Assembly: GCA_002163155.1 (NCBI GenBank)
Contig: MAAO01000006.1
Coordinates: forward strand, 1,387,371 to 1,451,370
DNA: 64,000 nucleotides
Reading direction: 5' to 3'
DNA from: Halobacteriovorax marinus
GTDB lineage: Bacteria > Bdellovibrionota > Bacteriovoracia > Bacteriovoracales > Bacteriovoracaceae
Part shown: positions 17,170-25,416 of the stretch, piece by piece
How the letters are laid out: each line of letters begins with the position of its first letter
Numbering within the stretch: the first letter of the stretch is position 1
The notes under the pieces: model-generated
The model's database searches: none
What the model was told of the DNA's origin: nothing
The model's input: only the letters and a program-made list of their open reading frames with translations
Program-made: the position numbers and the translations under genes

Positions 17170-18114
17170 TTATTTGTAAATTTGAGTCTCTACTAGAGAA
17201 GTAATTACTGGCACAAACCTTACTTCACCATCTCGTAGCTTTTTATTATCTTCTAACTTAAGTTTATATTCGCCATCAGTATCAACTGTAAGAGATGAAG
17301 ATCCAATATATTTAACACCAGGGTACTCTGGGTAGAAGACATGGTACACAATAGTAATTGCTAATCTAAAATGTCCATTCGAGTTGTTATTTATAGTAAA
17401 CACCTCTGTATCTTGGTTATATATTAAAGAAACTGGTCCACCTTGTGATTGGTAATAAAGCTCTCCTGATGAAGGGCCAGCCTGACTAACTGTTCTTACG
17501 GCCTTACTTTCTAAATTATCATTCCAGTCAACACTTTCTGGGATACCATCACCATCAGCATCTATTGCAGCACAACCTGTTTCATCAACACCTGCTAGAG
17601 TCTTTAATTCATCTAAACATTGGTCTTCGCTATCAATTACACCATCAGCATCAGTATCTACTAATAGGTGTTTTAGTGCGATGTTCGCTGAAATTCTTTT
17701 TGCGGCCATACAAGTGATAAATACACCTTCAGCTTTTCTCTCTATTATAGAGTTTAACTTTGCTGTTTTTGCATGAAAGTTATTTCTATTCATATTTTTC
17801 TTATATGTGCTTAATGCTTGTGACCTACATTGCGTGTTTGCAACAGTGGCCTCTACATTATTTAAAGTCTCACATAGTGCTGAATTATATCCTGAGTCTT
17901 CATTTACAGGAGTACCTTCTGATAAAATTTGCTTTTTAGATCTGAGCATCACACATGCACCATCTTTAAATGTAACCTTTCCGTTTACATTGTAATCATA
18001 GCTTTTAACAACGCCCTTATTATTAAGGTAAGTAGGATTACTAATCCCTAGTGCGAATGTTGAAAGTGAGAATACTGCAGAAGTTGCAATTGTGAATAGT
18101 TTGATCTTGTTCAT
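17170..18114 (-). CDS. Secreted protein with thrombospondin type 3 calcium-binding repeats
   Basis: A 314-residue protein with a signal peptide (about 1-22). The N-terminal part is helical with cysteines. In the middle lie two calcium-binding aspartate-rich repeats, DTDADGVIDSEDQC and DADGDGIPESVD (about residues 150-200), as in thrombospondin type 3 repeats of OmpA-like and other outer-surface proteins. A C-terminal beta sandwich follows (GELYYQSQGGPVSLIY and onward). Calcium would rigidify the linker between the two ends. The OmpA peptidoglycan-binding domain that often follows is absent. Likely surface or periplasmic; partner unknown. Confidence 0.8.
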   Translation of the reverse strand: MNKIKLFTIATSAVFSLSTFALGISNPTYLNNKGVVKSYDYNVNGKVTFKDGACVMLRSKKQILSEGTPVNEDSGYNSALCETLNNVEATVANTQCRSQALSTYKKNMNRNNFHAKTAKLNSIIERKAEGVFITCMAAKRISANIALKHLLVDTDADGVIDSEDQCLDELKTLAGVDETGCAAIDADGDGIPESVDWNDNLESKAVRTVSQAGPSSGELYYQSQGGPVSLIYNQDTEVFTINNNSNGHFRLAITIVYHVFYPEYPGVKYIGSSSLTVDTDGEYKLKLEDNKKLRDGEVRFVPVITSLVETQIYK

Positions 18115-18315
18115 GGATTCCCCTTATAAATGTTTGTTCTTGGGATATATAGTTGCATGGACTGTGCCAATTACTAAGATAGTGGGATTTTATTTGATTG
18201 CTGTGTTTTCGGTGAGATAGAGGGGCTAGGTGTTTGATAATAGTGTTTAAATATTTACCTATGCTTAAAATTTAGACATTTATTGTAATAAGTTCATATT
18301 TTTTTATTGGTGATG

Positions 18316-18514
18316 CTACTCAATGAGCCTAGCTTCCTTTTTCATGTCCCTAACTATGGCTTCTGCTTGAAGGGTATGAGCAATCTCTTCAATGTCCGAT
18401 AAAGTGCTTTACCAAGGTCCTTTCTGATCCGATTTTTGATACATATACAGCCATTATATAATTATCCTGTATAGAACTAAAGCCAGCAGATTGATGGTTT
18501 TGAATTACTTGAAA
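18316..18514 (-). pseudogene. Frameshifted 3' gene fragment cut by repeat copy 9
   Basis: On the minus strand, QSAGFSSIQDNYIMAVYVSK and then IGSERTLVK run in one frame, and SDIEEIAHTLQAEAIVRDMK then KEARLIE and a TAG run in another. One single-base shift near 18400 joins them into a continuous protein-like sequence of about 65 residues. The 5' part is missing at the left edge of the repeat. The helical C-terminus is not diagnostic and no family was recognised. Confidence 0.5.
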
Positions 18515-18637
18515 TATTTTTCTCCATTTTGTTTATGTGACATAATTTTGACTTATATCATTTATAAAAAGGTTGTCTGTAGGGGGAGTGATGCTTTAGA
18601 TTCCTTGATTAAGCAGCTTGGTTCGTCCTATCCTTAT
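18515..18637 (+). repeat. Dispersed intergenic element, copy 9 (left end trimmed)
   Basis: Starts at tttttctccattttg; the ctaagtaa left end is missing. The rest is complete: ctgtagggggagtgatgctt, gattccttgattaagcagct, cgtcctatcctt. The gtgatgctttagattccttg stretch is identical to copy 8. The right end faces the 3' end of the gene at 18686. Confidence 0.85.
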
Positions 18638-18685
18638 TCTTTACAATTTTTAAAAATTCTTTACTAGATTCAATGCGTGGTCGAT

Positions 18686-19018
18686 TTATTTCTCTCTGTC
18701 AGATCTTTTGAATACAAAGTAAGCCATTCCAATAAAGACTAATTGAACAAAAAGCCTAACCATCGCAGCTTCCTTACTTCCTATTGCGGGAACATCTTTT
18801 AAAAGATCCCATATATGAATAGGAAAAAATACTAGCATTAAAGCTATGAAGCATGCAGAACCTAATGCCCTCCATTTTGTTCTAATGATAAGAATACCGA
18901 TAATGAGCTCAATTACTGAAAAAAGGTAATTCACTGCAAGTTTAGGAAGGAAGTTAGGGATGAAGCCATTATAAAATTCTGGATTGGAGACATGATTATA
19001 AGCACCAAAAATCATCAT
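18686..19018 (-). CDS. DoxX-like small membrane protein, start uncertain
   Basis: A protein of about 110 residues with three to four membrane segments and the PEFY motif after the first helix, as in DoxX/SURF4-type proteins: HVSNPEFYNGFIPNFLPKL, VIELIIGILII, ALMLVFFPIHIWDLL, MVRLFVQLVFIGMAYFVF. The first helix is incomplete if translation begins at the ATG at 19018. The frame stays open upstream (LNIFATFFLAT), completing helix 1, and an AAAGGA lies 55-60 bases upstream, but only non-standard starts such as ATA or CTG occur there. Either an unusual start is used or the 5' end is damaged. Function in the family is poorly defined. Confidence 0.6.
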   Translation of the reverse strand: MMIFGAYNHVSNPEFYNGFIPNFLPKLAVNYLFSVIELIIGILIIRTKWRALGSACFIALMLVFFPIHIWDLLKDVPAIGSKEAAMVRLFVQLVFIGMAYFVFKRSDREK

Positions 19019-19112
19019 TGTTGCAAGGAAAAATGTCGCGAATATATTGAGGTATTTAGTTAGTGTATTTATGATTATTCCTTTCTGCAGAGCTTTTTTA
19101 AGTTTAGCATAT

Positions 19113-19484
19113 TTATTTAAACTTGTTATTCATATAGTCCTCAAAAGTCATAGACTCTTGCTCGTCAGATTCAATTTTGGCCTCTTTTTCTTTGATTGTA
19201 TCTTTTAGTTTATTTCCTGCTTGTGAAGAGACTATCTTCGGAGTGCTTACTTGTTTTTCTGGAGCAGTTACAGTGATAATCTTCTCTAAGTTATAGTCTA
19301 AATACAGATGATACCCATCTAGCCTAATGATGACTTCATGTTCTGAGCGCTCTTCATATTCACCATGTTGAAGGATTTTTATGAGTTGCAGATCAGTGAC
19401 ATTCCTCTCTATTTGTCTTTGTTTAGCATGGTAGGTTTTGAGGATACCCATGATCTTTTTTTTATTAAAACGTTTTTTTTGCAT
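19113..19484 (-). CDS. DUF4258-like protein
   Basis: A 123-residue basic, cytoplasmic protein. The segment YHAKQRQIERNVTDLQLIKI with GEYEERSEHEVIIRLDGYHL resembles the DUF4258 fold, in which a conserved His-Ala and Arg-rich helix precede a beta sheet related to small RNase toxins. A variable, charged C-terminal tail (KEKEAKIESDEQESMTFEDY) follows. The start could also be the ATG at 19451; no convincing ribosome-binding site distinguishes the two. No antitoxin-like partner lies next to it, so a toxin role is only a possibility. The DoxX-like frame begins directly downstream. Confidence 0.55.
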   Translation of the reverse strand: MQKKRFNKKKIMGILKTYHAKQRQIERNVTDLQLIKILQHGEYEERSEHEVIIRLDGYHLYLDYNLEKIITVTAPEKQVSTPKIVSSQAGNKLKDTIKEKEAKIESDEQESMTFEDYMNNKFK

Positions 19485-19667
19485 ACACTAAAATAGCACA
19501 AATAAATGTATCAGAAAACAAATTGAGCCATTTAGTATAATCTCTATATAGGCGACTTGTTCAATAGTGTTATTTGTATCTTCTATTGATTCGCAAGCGA
19601 TCGGATTAACAAATAACTCCTAGATAAGTATCTCTATATTATTAAGTGATTAAAGCTGAAAGTGTTT

Positions 19668-19784
19668 TTATCTAAATAAATAAATAAATAAGTAAGGAGA
19701 GTCTTTCTCCGTTTTTATAATTTGGACATGATTTTGATACTTTGAGAACTCTTGAATAATGGGTCTAGTTTGTCCTATCCTTTG
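19668..19784 (+). repeat. Dispersed intergenic element, copy 10 (middle deleted)
   Basis: Left part with tatctaaataaataaataaa, a perfect GGAGA-gtctt-TCTCC hairpin and catgattttgat is joined directly to actttgagaactcttgaata and ttgtcctatccttt. The deletion end points share ttgat, consistent with slippage between short direct repeats. Confidence 0.85.
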
Positions 19785-19888
19785 AAATAATTATGTTAAA
19801 TAATTGATACCTACTTGAGAAGAGATTCATTCTAAAGTAGGTAGCAAGTTAAAATTTAAAAATTTTTCTTATAAGTATTTATATCTGA

Positions 19889-20032
19889 AAAAAGTATATT
19901 CCCTCTAGATCTATTGGACCAAGTGGAGGTTCAGGAGGCAAGACAGACGCTTGTCTGAAGCATAAGACCGCGGTTAAGGCCTGTAATAGCTTGCCTGGGT
20001 TCTTGGCCAGTTACGGCTCGATTACAGTTTAA
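19889..20032 (+). pseudogene. GC-richer coding fragment of unknown origin
   Basis: Forty-seven open codons on the + strand without a start codon end in TAA. The peptide contains GPSGGSGGKTDACLKHKTAV and ACNSLPGFLASYGSITV. Base composition is visibly richer in GC than both neighbours, and third positions use G and C (ggc aag acc gcg). It reads as the last part of a foreign gene converging on the ankyrin lipoprotein at 20072. The family is unknown. Confidence 0.4.
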
Positions 20033-20071
20033 GTGTTCTCTAAATCTTTAAGAAGCTCTGTGAGGATGAAT

Positions 20072-22120
20072 TTACTTTCTCAAATACAGAACACCATCAA
20101 TAGATAACCTCTTCGCGGTTAGGATGTACTTAGATATAATATCTTTAGATTTATCCACGAAACTCTTCTTGCCATTTGAGTGAGTCGTTATTGTGTGTTT
20201 ATAAGTGAAGATGATTTTCTCCTTGGCCGCGTCCCAATTAAAGTCAGTCTCAGCGGAGGATTGCTTCTTTTTCTTTATGAGTTTTCCCGTACCAGTATTA
20301 TTAAAGATAAAGGTGCTCCTTCCATCAGTTGATACCCATTTTCCCTCTAGAGTAGGAGCACTTGGAGCACTAGCAGCTGGGTTTCTACTATCATACATAC
20401 TCTTAGCGGAGAGGGAGTTTTGCAAAAGGCCTGAGGCGCTAGTGTTGGTTGTAAATTTTCCACTCGTCAAACTAGAGGCCTTCCCCATGAGGGCGCCTCC
20501 TGGAATTTTACTTTGCACTTGGCTTATAAGTCCTCCAACAACTGGAACAAAGCTTAAGAAGCTGGCAAATCCAGCACCACCGCCACCACTCGACTTCTGT
20601 TGCTGCGCTCTTTGTTGCTGCAATTGTTGTTTTCGTCTTTCTTCTTGTTGAATCGCAAGCACTTCATTTCTCTTTGTATTTTCTGTCACCTGATCCATTG
20701 TTAAGATCATGGCAGAGGTGATCTTCACTTTCTTTAACCACTTAATCTCACGCTTAGTTAGTGTGGGGTAGAGACCTTTTGAATTACCAATCAGATCGAT
20801 GACAATGGACTCAGGAGTTTTATCTCTTACAAGATCTACAATTTTTCCAATAGTGAGACTCTTTGGACCTTTTGTGACTAAGTAGGTACTTGGCGGGAAG
20901 TACTGGTGATCATCTTCATGATAGAGATAGAGTTTGTAGACAAGATTTTGCCCGTTCTCTTTCGCTCTTAATAACTTTATGATCTTTCTAAACATCTCAC
21001 TTCTATACTTTGGCTCTGATACTGATTGCAGCATGGCCAGATAGCCCGCTATAGAATTCTCTTTTCTCATTTGTGGTATGGCGCGTGCTAAGAATTCTTT
21101 TCTTCCTTTGATGAGTAGCTTGTATAGTTTCTTATAATTCTTTTCTTTGGCGATTTGATAGATTGTCTTTCCTATTTTCTTTTTGACTACAGGGGCTTTC
21201 TTCTTTGGCTTTATTCCTGACACTATTGAGAAGAGATTCATGCTCATTCCTGCTTGCGCCTTTAGAGTTTCGATATCAAGTTTCCCATTTAAAAAAAATA
21301 GGGGGGGGTATTTCTGGTTGGGATCAGCTCCCACTGAGAGCGCTATCTCTACGGTTCTTTCTAAGATTTTACTCATTTCTCCTTTCTTTCTATGAGTGGA
21401 GGCGAGTATTTTTGCCAGACTACCTAGATAGTAGGGGTTCTTAACGGTAATTATTCTTGAACCATGCTTTTTCAAGAGCTGAGCCGTCTTAAAAAGGCTG
21501 TTGAACCAGTCTTTCTTTTTTATATTCATTGTTTTAAAATCAGACTCTTTAACATCTAAGGTTAAGAAATGTATGACAGAACCTATGGGATCAGATTGAA
21601 TCACAAAGGTTTTTTCCATTATTTTCCAAGAGGTACCAAATTTCACTTTTTGCTTGTCGATATAGGCTTTTGATATTTGTTTCTTTAAGAAGACTTTGGG
21701 ATCACCACCTTTATCGATGATATATTTAACGATGTCATATCTGTAAGGACAATATGTACCCACATTGTAGAGAACTGTATGCCCTGGAAGAATTTCACTG
21801 GGATCCGTAAGCCAACCAGTGGAGTTAATAGCAGCACCCTTTTCTTCAATTAACCACTTTATTAGAAGAAACGTCTTATCGAGCTCCTCTGGCTTCTTAT
21901 GGACACAACCAGCAGTTCCTAACGCCGATCCTGAAACATGTTCAGTACCTTTGTAGAGGACGACCTTCTTGTTCACATCGATACCAGGTTTATCAATCCA
22001 TTTAGAAATAGAGGCTCTGTCGTTAGATTTTACCGCTTGGAATTCTGGTGTAGGTTTAGGAATGAAAGCTGAGCAGCCAACAAGAATAATAAGTAATAAG
22101 CAGAAGAGCGATTTTTTCAT
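20072..22120 (-). CDS. Ankyrin-repeat lipoprotein with Q-rich linker and C-terminal beta domain
   Basis: A 682-residue lipoprotein (lipobox LVGC at about 13-16). An ankyrin-like N-terminal half includes GADPNQKYPPLFFLNG. A helical middle follows, then a glutamine-rich coiled stretch (EERRKQQLQQQRAQQQ, about 500-515), a Gly/Phe hydrophobic segment (GGGGAGFASFLSFVPVVGG), and a C-terminal domain of about 90 residues (LEGKWVSTDGRSTFIF to SIDGVLYLRK) resembling a small lipocalin-like barrel. The coding strand contains C8 and T8 tracts almost side by side (21301-21308 and 21291-21298), both prone to slippage, so expression could switch. No enzyme motif is seen. Confidence 0.8.
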   Translation of the reverse strand: MKKSLFCLLLIILVGCSAFIPKPTPEFQAVKSNDRASISKWIDKPGIDVNKKVVLYKGTEHVSGSALGTAGCVHKKPEELDKTFLLIKWLIEEKGAAINSTGWLTDPSEILPGHTVLYNVGTYCPYRYDIVKYIIDKGGDPKVFLKKQISKAYIDKQKVKFGTSWKIMEKTFVIQSDPIGSVIHFLTLDVKESDFKTMNIKKKDWFNSLFKTAQLLKKHGSRIITVKNPYYLGSLAKILASTHRKKGEMSKILERTVEIALSVGADPNQKYPPLFFLNGKLDIETLKAQAGMSMNLFSIVSGIKPKKKAPVVKKKIGKTIYQIAKEKNYKKLYKLLIKGRKEFLARAIPQMRKENSIAGYLAMLQSVSEPKYRSEMFRKIIKLLRAKENGQNLVYKLYLYHEDDHQYFPPSTYLVTKGPKSLTIGKIVDLVRDKTPESIVIDLIGNSKGLYPTLTKREIKWLKKVKITSAMILTMDQVTENTKRNEVLAIQQEERRKQQLQQQRAQQQKSSGGGGAGFASFLSFVPVVGGLISQVQSKIPGGALMGKASSLTSGKFTTNTSASGLLQNSLSAKSMYDSRNPAASAPSAPTLEGKWVSTDGRSTFIFNNTGTGKLIKKKKQSSAETDFNWDAAKEKIIFTYKHTITTHSNGKKSFVDKSKDIISKYILTAKRLSIDGVLYLRK

Positions 22121-22308
22121 CTCAACCTCATGATTATTTTGACTAATTATTTAGGTGTTAAATTATATCATGTTAGATAGTGGCAAAACTTAAAGGGTGA
22201 TAAATTGGCTTTTATTTAAGTTTCTCTCTCTAGCTATAGGAAAATACTTGGAAAGCATCTATTCTTTTTGTTCGAAATTACAGGCCATGATAAAATAATT
22301 TTACCTAA

Positions 22309-22427
22309 GAAGATTGTAGAGTCCTCTCCGTTTTGTATTTTAACATGATTTTGAATAAAAGTAGGCATAGAGGAGATTGGTACTTTGAGGTTTGTGAAAA
22401 AAAGGGGTAATTCTTCGTATCCTTTAC
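22309..22427 (+). repeat. Dispersed intergenic element, copy 11
   Basis: Copy with a shortened middle: ttacctaagaagattgtaga, gtcctctccgttttg, taacatgattttga, catagaggagattggtactt, cgtatccttta. Its right end overlaps the stop codon of the solute-binding gene at 22424. Bases 22128-22308 show no clear gene. Confidence 0.85.
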
Positions 22428-23203
22428 TCATCCTTCTTCCAATCTTTGAGATTATATTTTTCGAGTATTTTTTCTAGCTTGCCTGACTTTCTAATCTTGT
22501 TCATACCATCAGATAAGAGCTTGGCATTCTTTTTATCATAAAAGGAAATATATAGCTTTTTTGCCGCTATATTACTGCCAGGGCGACCAACACTTTTAAA
22601 AATTTTTGAGTCAACATTAAGTTCTTTAACCTTATACCAAAAAACAGACTTATCATCAGTTAATAAGTTAATTCTCCCCATTTTTAAAAGTTGAATAAGC
22701 TTAGGCATTGCTTTTGCACCGTATGATGAATAGATATGTTTAGGATTTTTTTTAATAAATTGATCCACTTCATCAGCATAACCATATCCAGCAACAATTC
22801 CTAACTTTAGGTTATATTTTTTAATGTCAGAGATTTTTGTAATTTTCCATTTAACATTTTTTTTCGCGAAATAATGGCCATCCAGAATACCTTGCTCATT
22901 ACTTGGCATGAAAAGGCCTTTAGACTCTGAATCAACAGCTCCAATTATTCCATCAATCTGATTTTGCTGTGCCATCGACATTGCTCTTTTCCAAGGGCGT
23001 AATTTATAAATTACCTTACGATCTTTAAAAACTTCCCTTGCTATTTCTACCATATAGCCAGGTTTTTTCGAATTGGGAATGCAATTATATGGACACCACT
23101 CGTCAGCAGCGAGCACCAATTCTTTTGAACTATTGGTCGCTGCTTCTAACGGTGATGAGCTAAAGATACAAAATATAAGCTGTGACATCATGAAGAGTTT
23201 CAT
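22424..23203 (-). CDS. Orphan periplasmic solute-binding protein, family 3 type (CPxxC)
   Basis: A 259-residue secreted protein of the SBP_bac_3 fold with a signal peptide (about 1-22). The first mature strand is LVLAADEWCPYNC with cysteines at 37 and 41, the same positions as in the paralogue at 10958. Other family traits are GYMVEIAREVFKDR, RPWKRAMSMAQQNQIDGIIG, KLGIVAGYGYADEVD and the C-terminal IRKSGKLEKILEKYNLKDWK. No transporter components adjoin it. The stop codon lies within the right end of repeat copy 11. The ligand is unknown. Confidence 0.85.
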   Translation of the reverse strand: MKLFMMSQLIFCIFSSSPLEAATNSSKELVLAADEWCPYNCIPNSKKPGYMVEIAREVFKDRKVIYKLRPWKRAMSMAQQNQIDGIIGAVDSESKGLFMPSNEQGILDGHYFAKKNVKWKITKISDIKKYNLKLGIVAGYGYADEVDQFIKKNPKHIYSSYGAKAMPKLIQLLKMGRINLLTDDKSVFWYKVKELNVDSKIFKSVGRPGSNIAAKKLYISFYDKKNAKLLSDGMNKIRKSGKLEKILEKYNLKDWKKDE

Positions 23204-23410
23204 TTATTACCCACATTTTTAAAAACAAGTTATACAGATATTATATTACAAGAACTAAGGCAATTCAAACGCCCATAGTGAGGGTCTTATATATTATTAC
23301 AAGAGTAATTGTATTTTTTGTTAAGGCTTATTACTCAAGATTATCTAGACCGTACAGATCAGGTTATCAATCATCCTCATATTATTAATACTCGATAGAA
23401 AAATATTTCA

Positions 23411-23536
23411 ATCTAAGTAAATTAGGAGATTCATTGTTTTATCAAGACTTAGTTTTATTACTTTTAAAAGTCTACTGTAGGGGAGAATGGTGCTTTGAGA
23501 TTTCTTAAACAATAGGGTTGGTTCCCCTATCCTTTA
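23411..23536 (+). repeat. Dispersed intergenic element, copy 12
   Basis: atctaagtaaattaggagat, then actgtaggggagaatggtgc, gagatttcttaaacaatagg and cccctatccttt. The right end faces a plus-strand gene (23667), an exception to the usual context. The left flank (23204-23410) is the promoter side of the solute-binding gene. Confidence 0.85.
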
Positions 23537-23666
23537 GAGATTAGATTTTTTCTCAGGAATTATGAACAATAGATTTTAACTAAATCTATTTGGTTTTTAT
23601 CCGATAATATACTAAAGGACTTTACTAGAAAATTACATAATATCAAAATTTGATAATGGAGATGAA

Positions 23667-23915
23667 ATGAAAAAAACGATGTTATTGGGTAGTATCCTTT
23701 TTGGAGCACTATTTTCAGTCCAAGCATTTGCTGATGAGCCAGAGTTTAAACAAGAAGAGGGAATTATAGTCATTACAAACCTCCCTTGGAGAATTGAATA
23801 TTTTATAGATACGAGATCCGGAATTTGTACTCAGTGGAAGAAACCCTCACTTGCGACTGTTCCTTGTGAGAGTTTGAAGAAGGGTTATCCTGGACTACTT
23901 AAGCTTTGGAAGTAA
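23667..23915 (+). CDS. Very small secreted protein
   Basis: An 82-residue protein with a signal peptide (MKKTMLLGSILFGALFSVQAFA) and a mature part of about 60 residues with two cysteines (GICTQW, VPCESL), probably joined by a disulfide, and a conserved-looking WRIEYFIDTRSGICTQW. A GGAG lies ten bases before the ATG. Small exported disulfide proteins of this type are often binding or inhibitor proteins. No family was recognised. Confidence 0.65.
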   Translation: MKKTMLLGSILFGALFSVQAFADEPEFKQEEGIIVITNLPWRIEYFIDTRSGICTQWKKPSLATVPCESLKKGYPGLLKLWK

Positions 23916-23961
23916 GAGTAGGAGATTATTTCTTTGTTTTATTTAATTTCTTGTTCTGTTT

Positions 23962-24216
23962 CTATCTATTTTTAAAAACAAATTTCTTTATAAAGATATA
24001 TAATGGAACTGTTGAAAAAATTGAAACAGGAATAAATGTTAGAGGAGGAATGAGGTAGTATAGTCCCAATTCAAATAAAGCTACTCCTCCATAGATCGAA
24101 AAAAGTGCTTCAGATGAGATTGCTACTATAGCGCAATCAATACCGTAGTTCTTTGAGAGATTGGATATTCTGAATTTTTTAGAAGTAGTTTTTATCATAC
24201 CTTGTCGATTGTACAA
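23962..24216 (-). CDS. Small two-helix membrane protein
   Basis: Up to 84 residues. Two hydrophobic stretches (ALFSIYGGVALFELGLYYLI and PLTFIPVSIFSTVPLYIFI) are followed by basic residues, so the ends are probably cytoplasmic. The start is unclear: a TTG at 24216 or an ATG at 24198 with a poorly spaced AAGG. The gene converges with the small secreted gene at 23667. Function unknown; the composition supports a real gene but it could be a remnant. Confidence 0.45.
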   Translation of the reverse strand: MYNRQGMIKTTSKKFRISNLSKNYGIDCAIVAISSEALFSIYGGVALFELGLYYLIPPLTFIPVSIFSTVPLYIFIKKFVFKNR

Positions 24217-24310
24217 GAACTCAAGTTTTAATTAGCATTTTAATTTTTTTATAAATGTTCTCCATATTTCCAGTACTTTAAGATAAGTGCTTAGCTGGAT
24301 GATTTATTTT

Positions 24311-24539
24311 TTATCCTAAACAGTGCCAGTTTTTTGTGTAATTCCAAATCTTAGTGATATGTATAGGAGATAGGTACGAAAAACTTAAAGTGATAAGAGT
24401 TAGATTGTTTAATATTTTAAAGTTAAGCTTAAGAGGATGGTCCACTTTTTTGATTTTAAAATCGAAAGAAATCTCTTCCTGATAACATGTTGCTTCTTCC
24501 AAGGTGCCTTTGCAGAACGACTTCTTAATATTTCAGCTG
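24311..24539 (-). pseudogene. 3'-terminal gene fragment cut by repeat copy 13
   Basis: The minus-strand frame is open from about 24529 to a TAA near 24311 and reads KSFCKGTLEEATCYQEEISF and DHPLKLNFKILNNLTL, ending NWHCLG. Only a TTG could start it, and there is no ribosome-binding site. The upstream side ends at the left edge of a repeat fragment, as for the remnants at 8175, 14042, 18316 and 41462. Family unknown. Confidence 0.45.
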
Positions 24540-24575
24540 CCTAGGAAAGTAGGAGAGATCTACTCCGTTATGAGT
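24540..24575 (+). repeat. Dispersed intergenic element, copy 13 (left end only)
   Basis: cctaggaaagtaggagagat, ctactccgtta matches the left 35 bases of the element. The rest is lost or unrecognisable. The right side leads to the terminator of the gene at 24676. Confidence 0.65.
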
Positions 24576-24630
24576 TCCTTCCTACCTAACTTCCTGAAGA
24601 GTATAAAGCTCATCTAGGGAAAGTATTTAT

Positions 24631-24659
24631 TTCCAAGAGCGATAAAAGCGCTCTTGGAA
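24631..24659 (-). terminator. Stem-loop terminator of the 24676-25176 gene
   Basis: Perfect 11-base inverted repeat TTCCAAGAGCG/CGCTCTTGGAA around seven bases, 16 bases past the stop codon. Confidence 0.75.
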
Positions 24660-24675
24660 GAACTTTGTGTTTTGA

Positions 24676-25176
24676 TTAAATATTATCTTTAAACAGATCT
24701 AAATGACCTAAGACTTCTTCAATCTCATCATTGATCTGAGTTCTCTGATCTTTACTTAGTTTATAATTTTTAGAAATAACTATAACCGTAGCTGGGTGAA
24801 CAATAAGCTCCTTAGCTTCAAAGCATAGGTCATCGGCCTTAGGAAGAGCTGAACCTTCATGATATTGTTCTTCAATTTGCTCAAGTGTTAAAAGCCCCAT
24901 TTTCTTATCTGAGTTCATGATTGCCGTTAAGAGTTCTGAGCATTGAGGATTTTTATTTTTAAATGCTATTAAGATAGGCTTCGCTTTTGCGATCAAGTCA
25001 TTTGCATTTTTAATAATCGTATTTTTGCGAGACTTCTGGTTATTATTTTCTAAAAGTGTTTTAGCTGATGATTCATATTCGCTCACTAATTTATTTAAGT
25101 CTGAATTTGAGTTCTTCGTTGTGCTTGAACATGAAAATAAAAGAGAAAGTGCAATCGTCGATAATAAGAATTTCAT
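24676..25176 (-). CDS. Small helical lipoprotein
   Basis: A 166-residue lipoprotein starting at the ATG at 25176, which places the lipobox (LLFSC) correctly; an upstream in-frame start at 25203 would bury it. The mature part is helical and charged (LVSEYESSAKTLLENNNQKS), has two further cysteines (PQCSELL, DLCFEAKEL), and a C-terminal helix rich in Q, E and D (KDQRTQINDEIEEVLGHL). It probably sits on the inner or outer membrane facing the periplasm. No known family. Confidence 0.65.
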   Translation of the reverse strand: MKFLLSTIALSLLFSCSSTTKNSNSDLNKLVSEYESSAKTLLENNNQKSRKNTIIKNANDLIAKAKPILIAFKNKNPQCSELLTAIMNSDKKMGLLTLEQIEEQYHEGSALPKADDLCFEAKELIVHPATVIVISKNYKLSKDQRTQINDEIEEVLGHLDLFKDNI

Positions 25177-25314
25177 TAAGAGTACCTTTGTTTGAGTTGT
25201 CAAACAAGTTTAGTAGCAAAGTCCTTAACTGTAAAGCACTGAATTGATCTTAAATCGATCATAATTAAGTTTCAGTTGTAGTTGAAATGACACCTAATTA
25301 AGAATCAAACATTG

Positions 25315-25388
25315 TAGAAAAGTAGGGCGAAGGAAGGTTAATATTTTAAGGCTTTTAAGTATTGGTGTTTGATTATTCCTATCCTTTT
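25315..25388 (+). repeat. Dispersed intergenic element, copy 14 (right half)
   Basis: gtagaaaagtagggcgaagg, gttaatattttaaggctttt, aagtattggtgtttgattat and tcctatccttt match the right half in degenerate form. It lies 29 bases from the stop codon of the gene at 25417. Confidence 0.6.
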
Positions 25389-25416
25389 GTCAGACTTTTA
25401 GAGATTAAAGGCTGGA

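Noticed and set aside
22234..22431. Minus-strand ORF of 65 codons
   Set aside because: It is mostly the dispersed element read backwards, with part of the neighbouring gene end.
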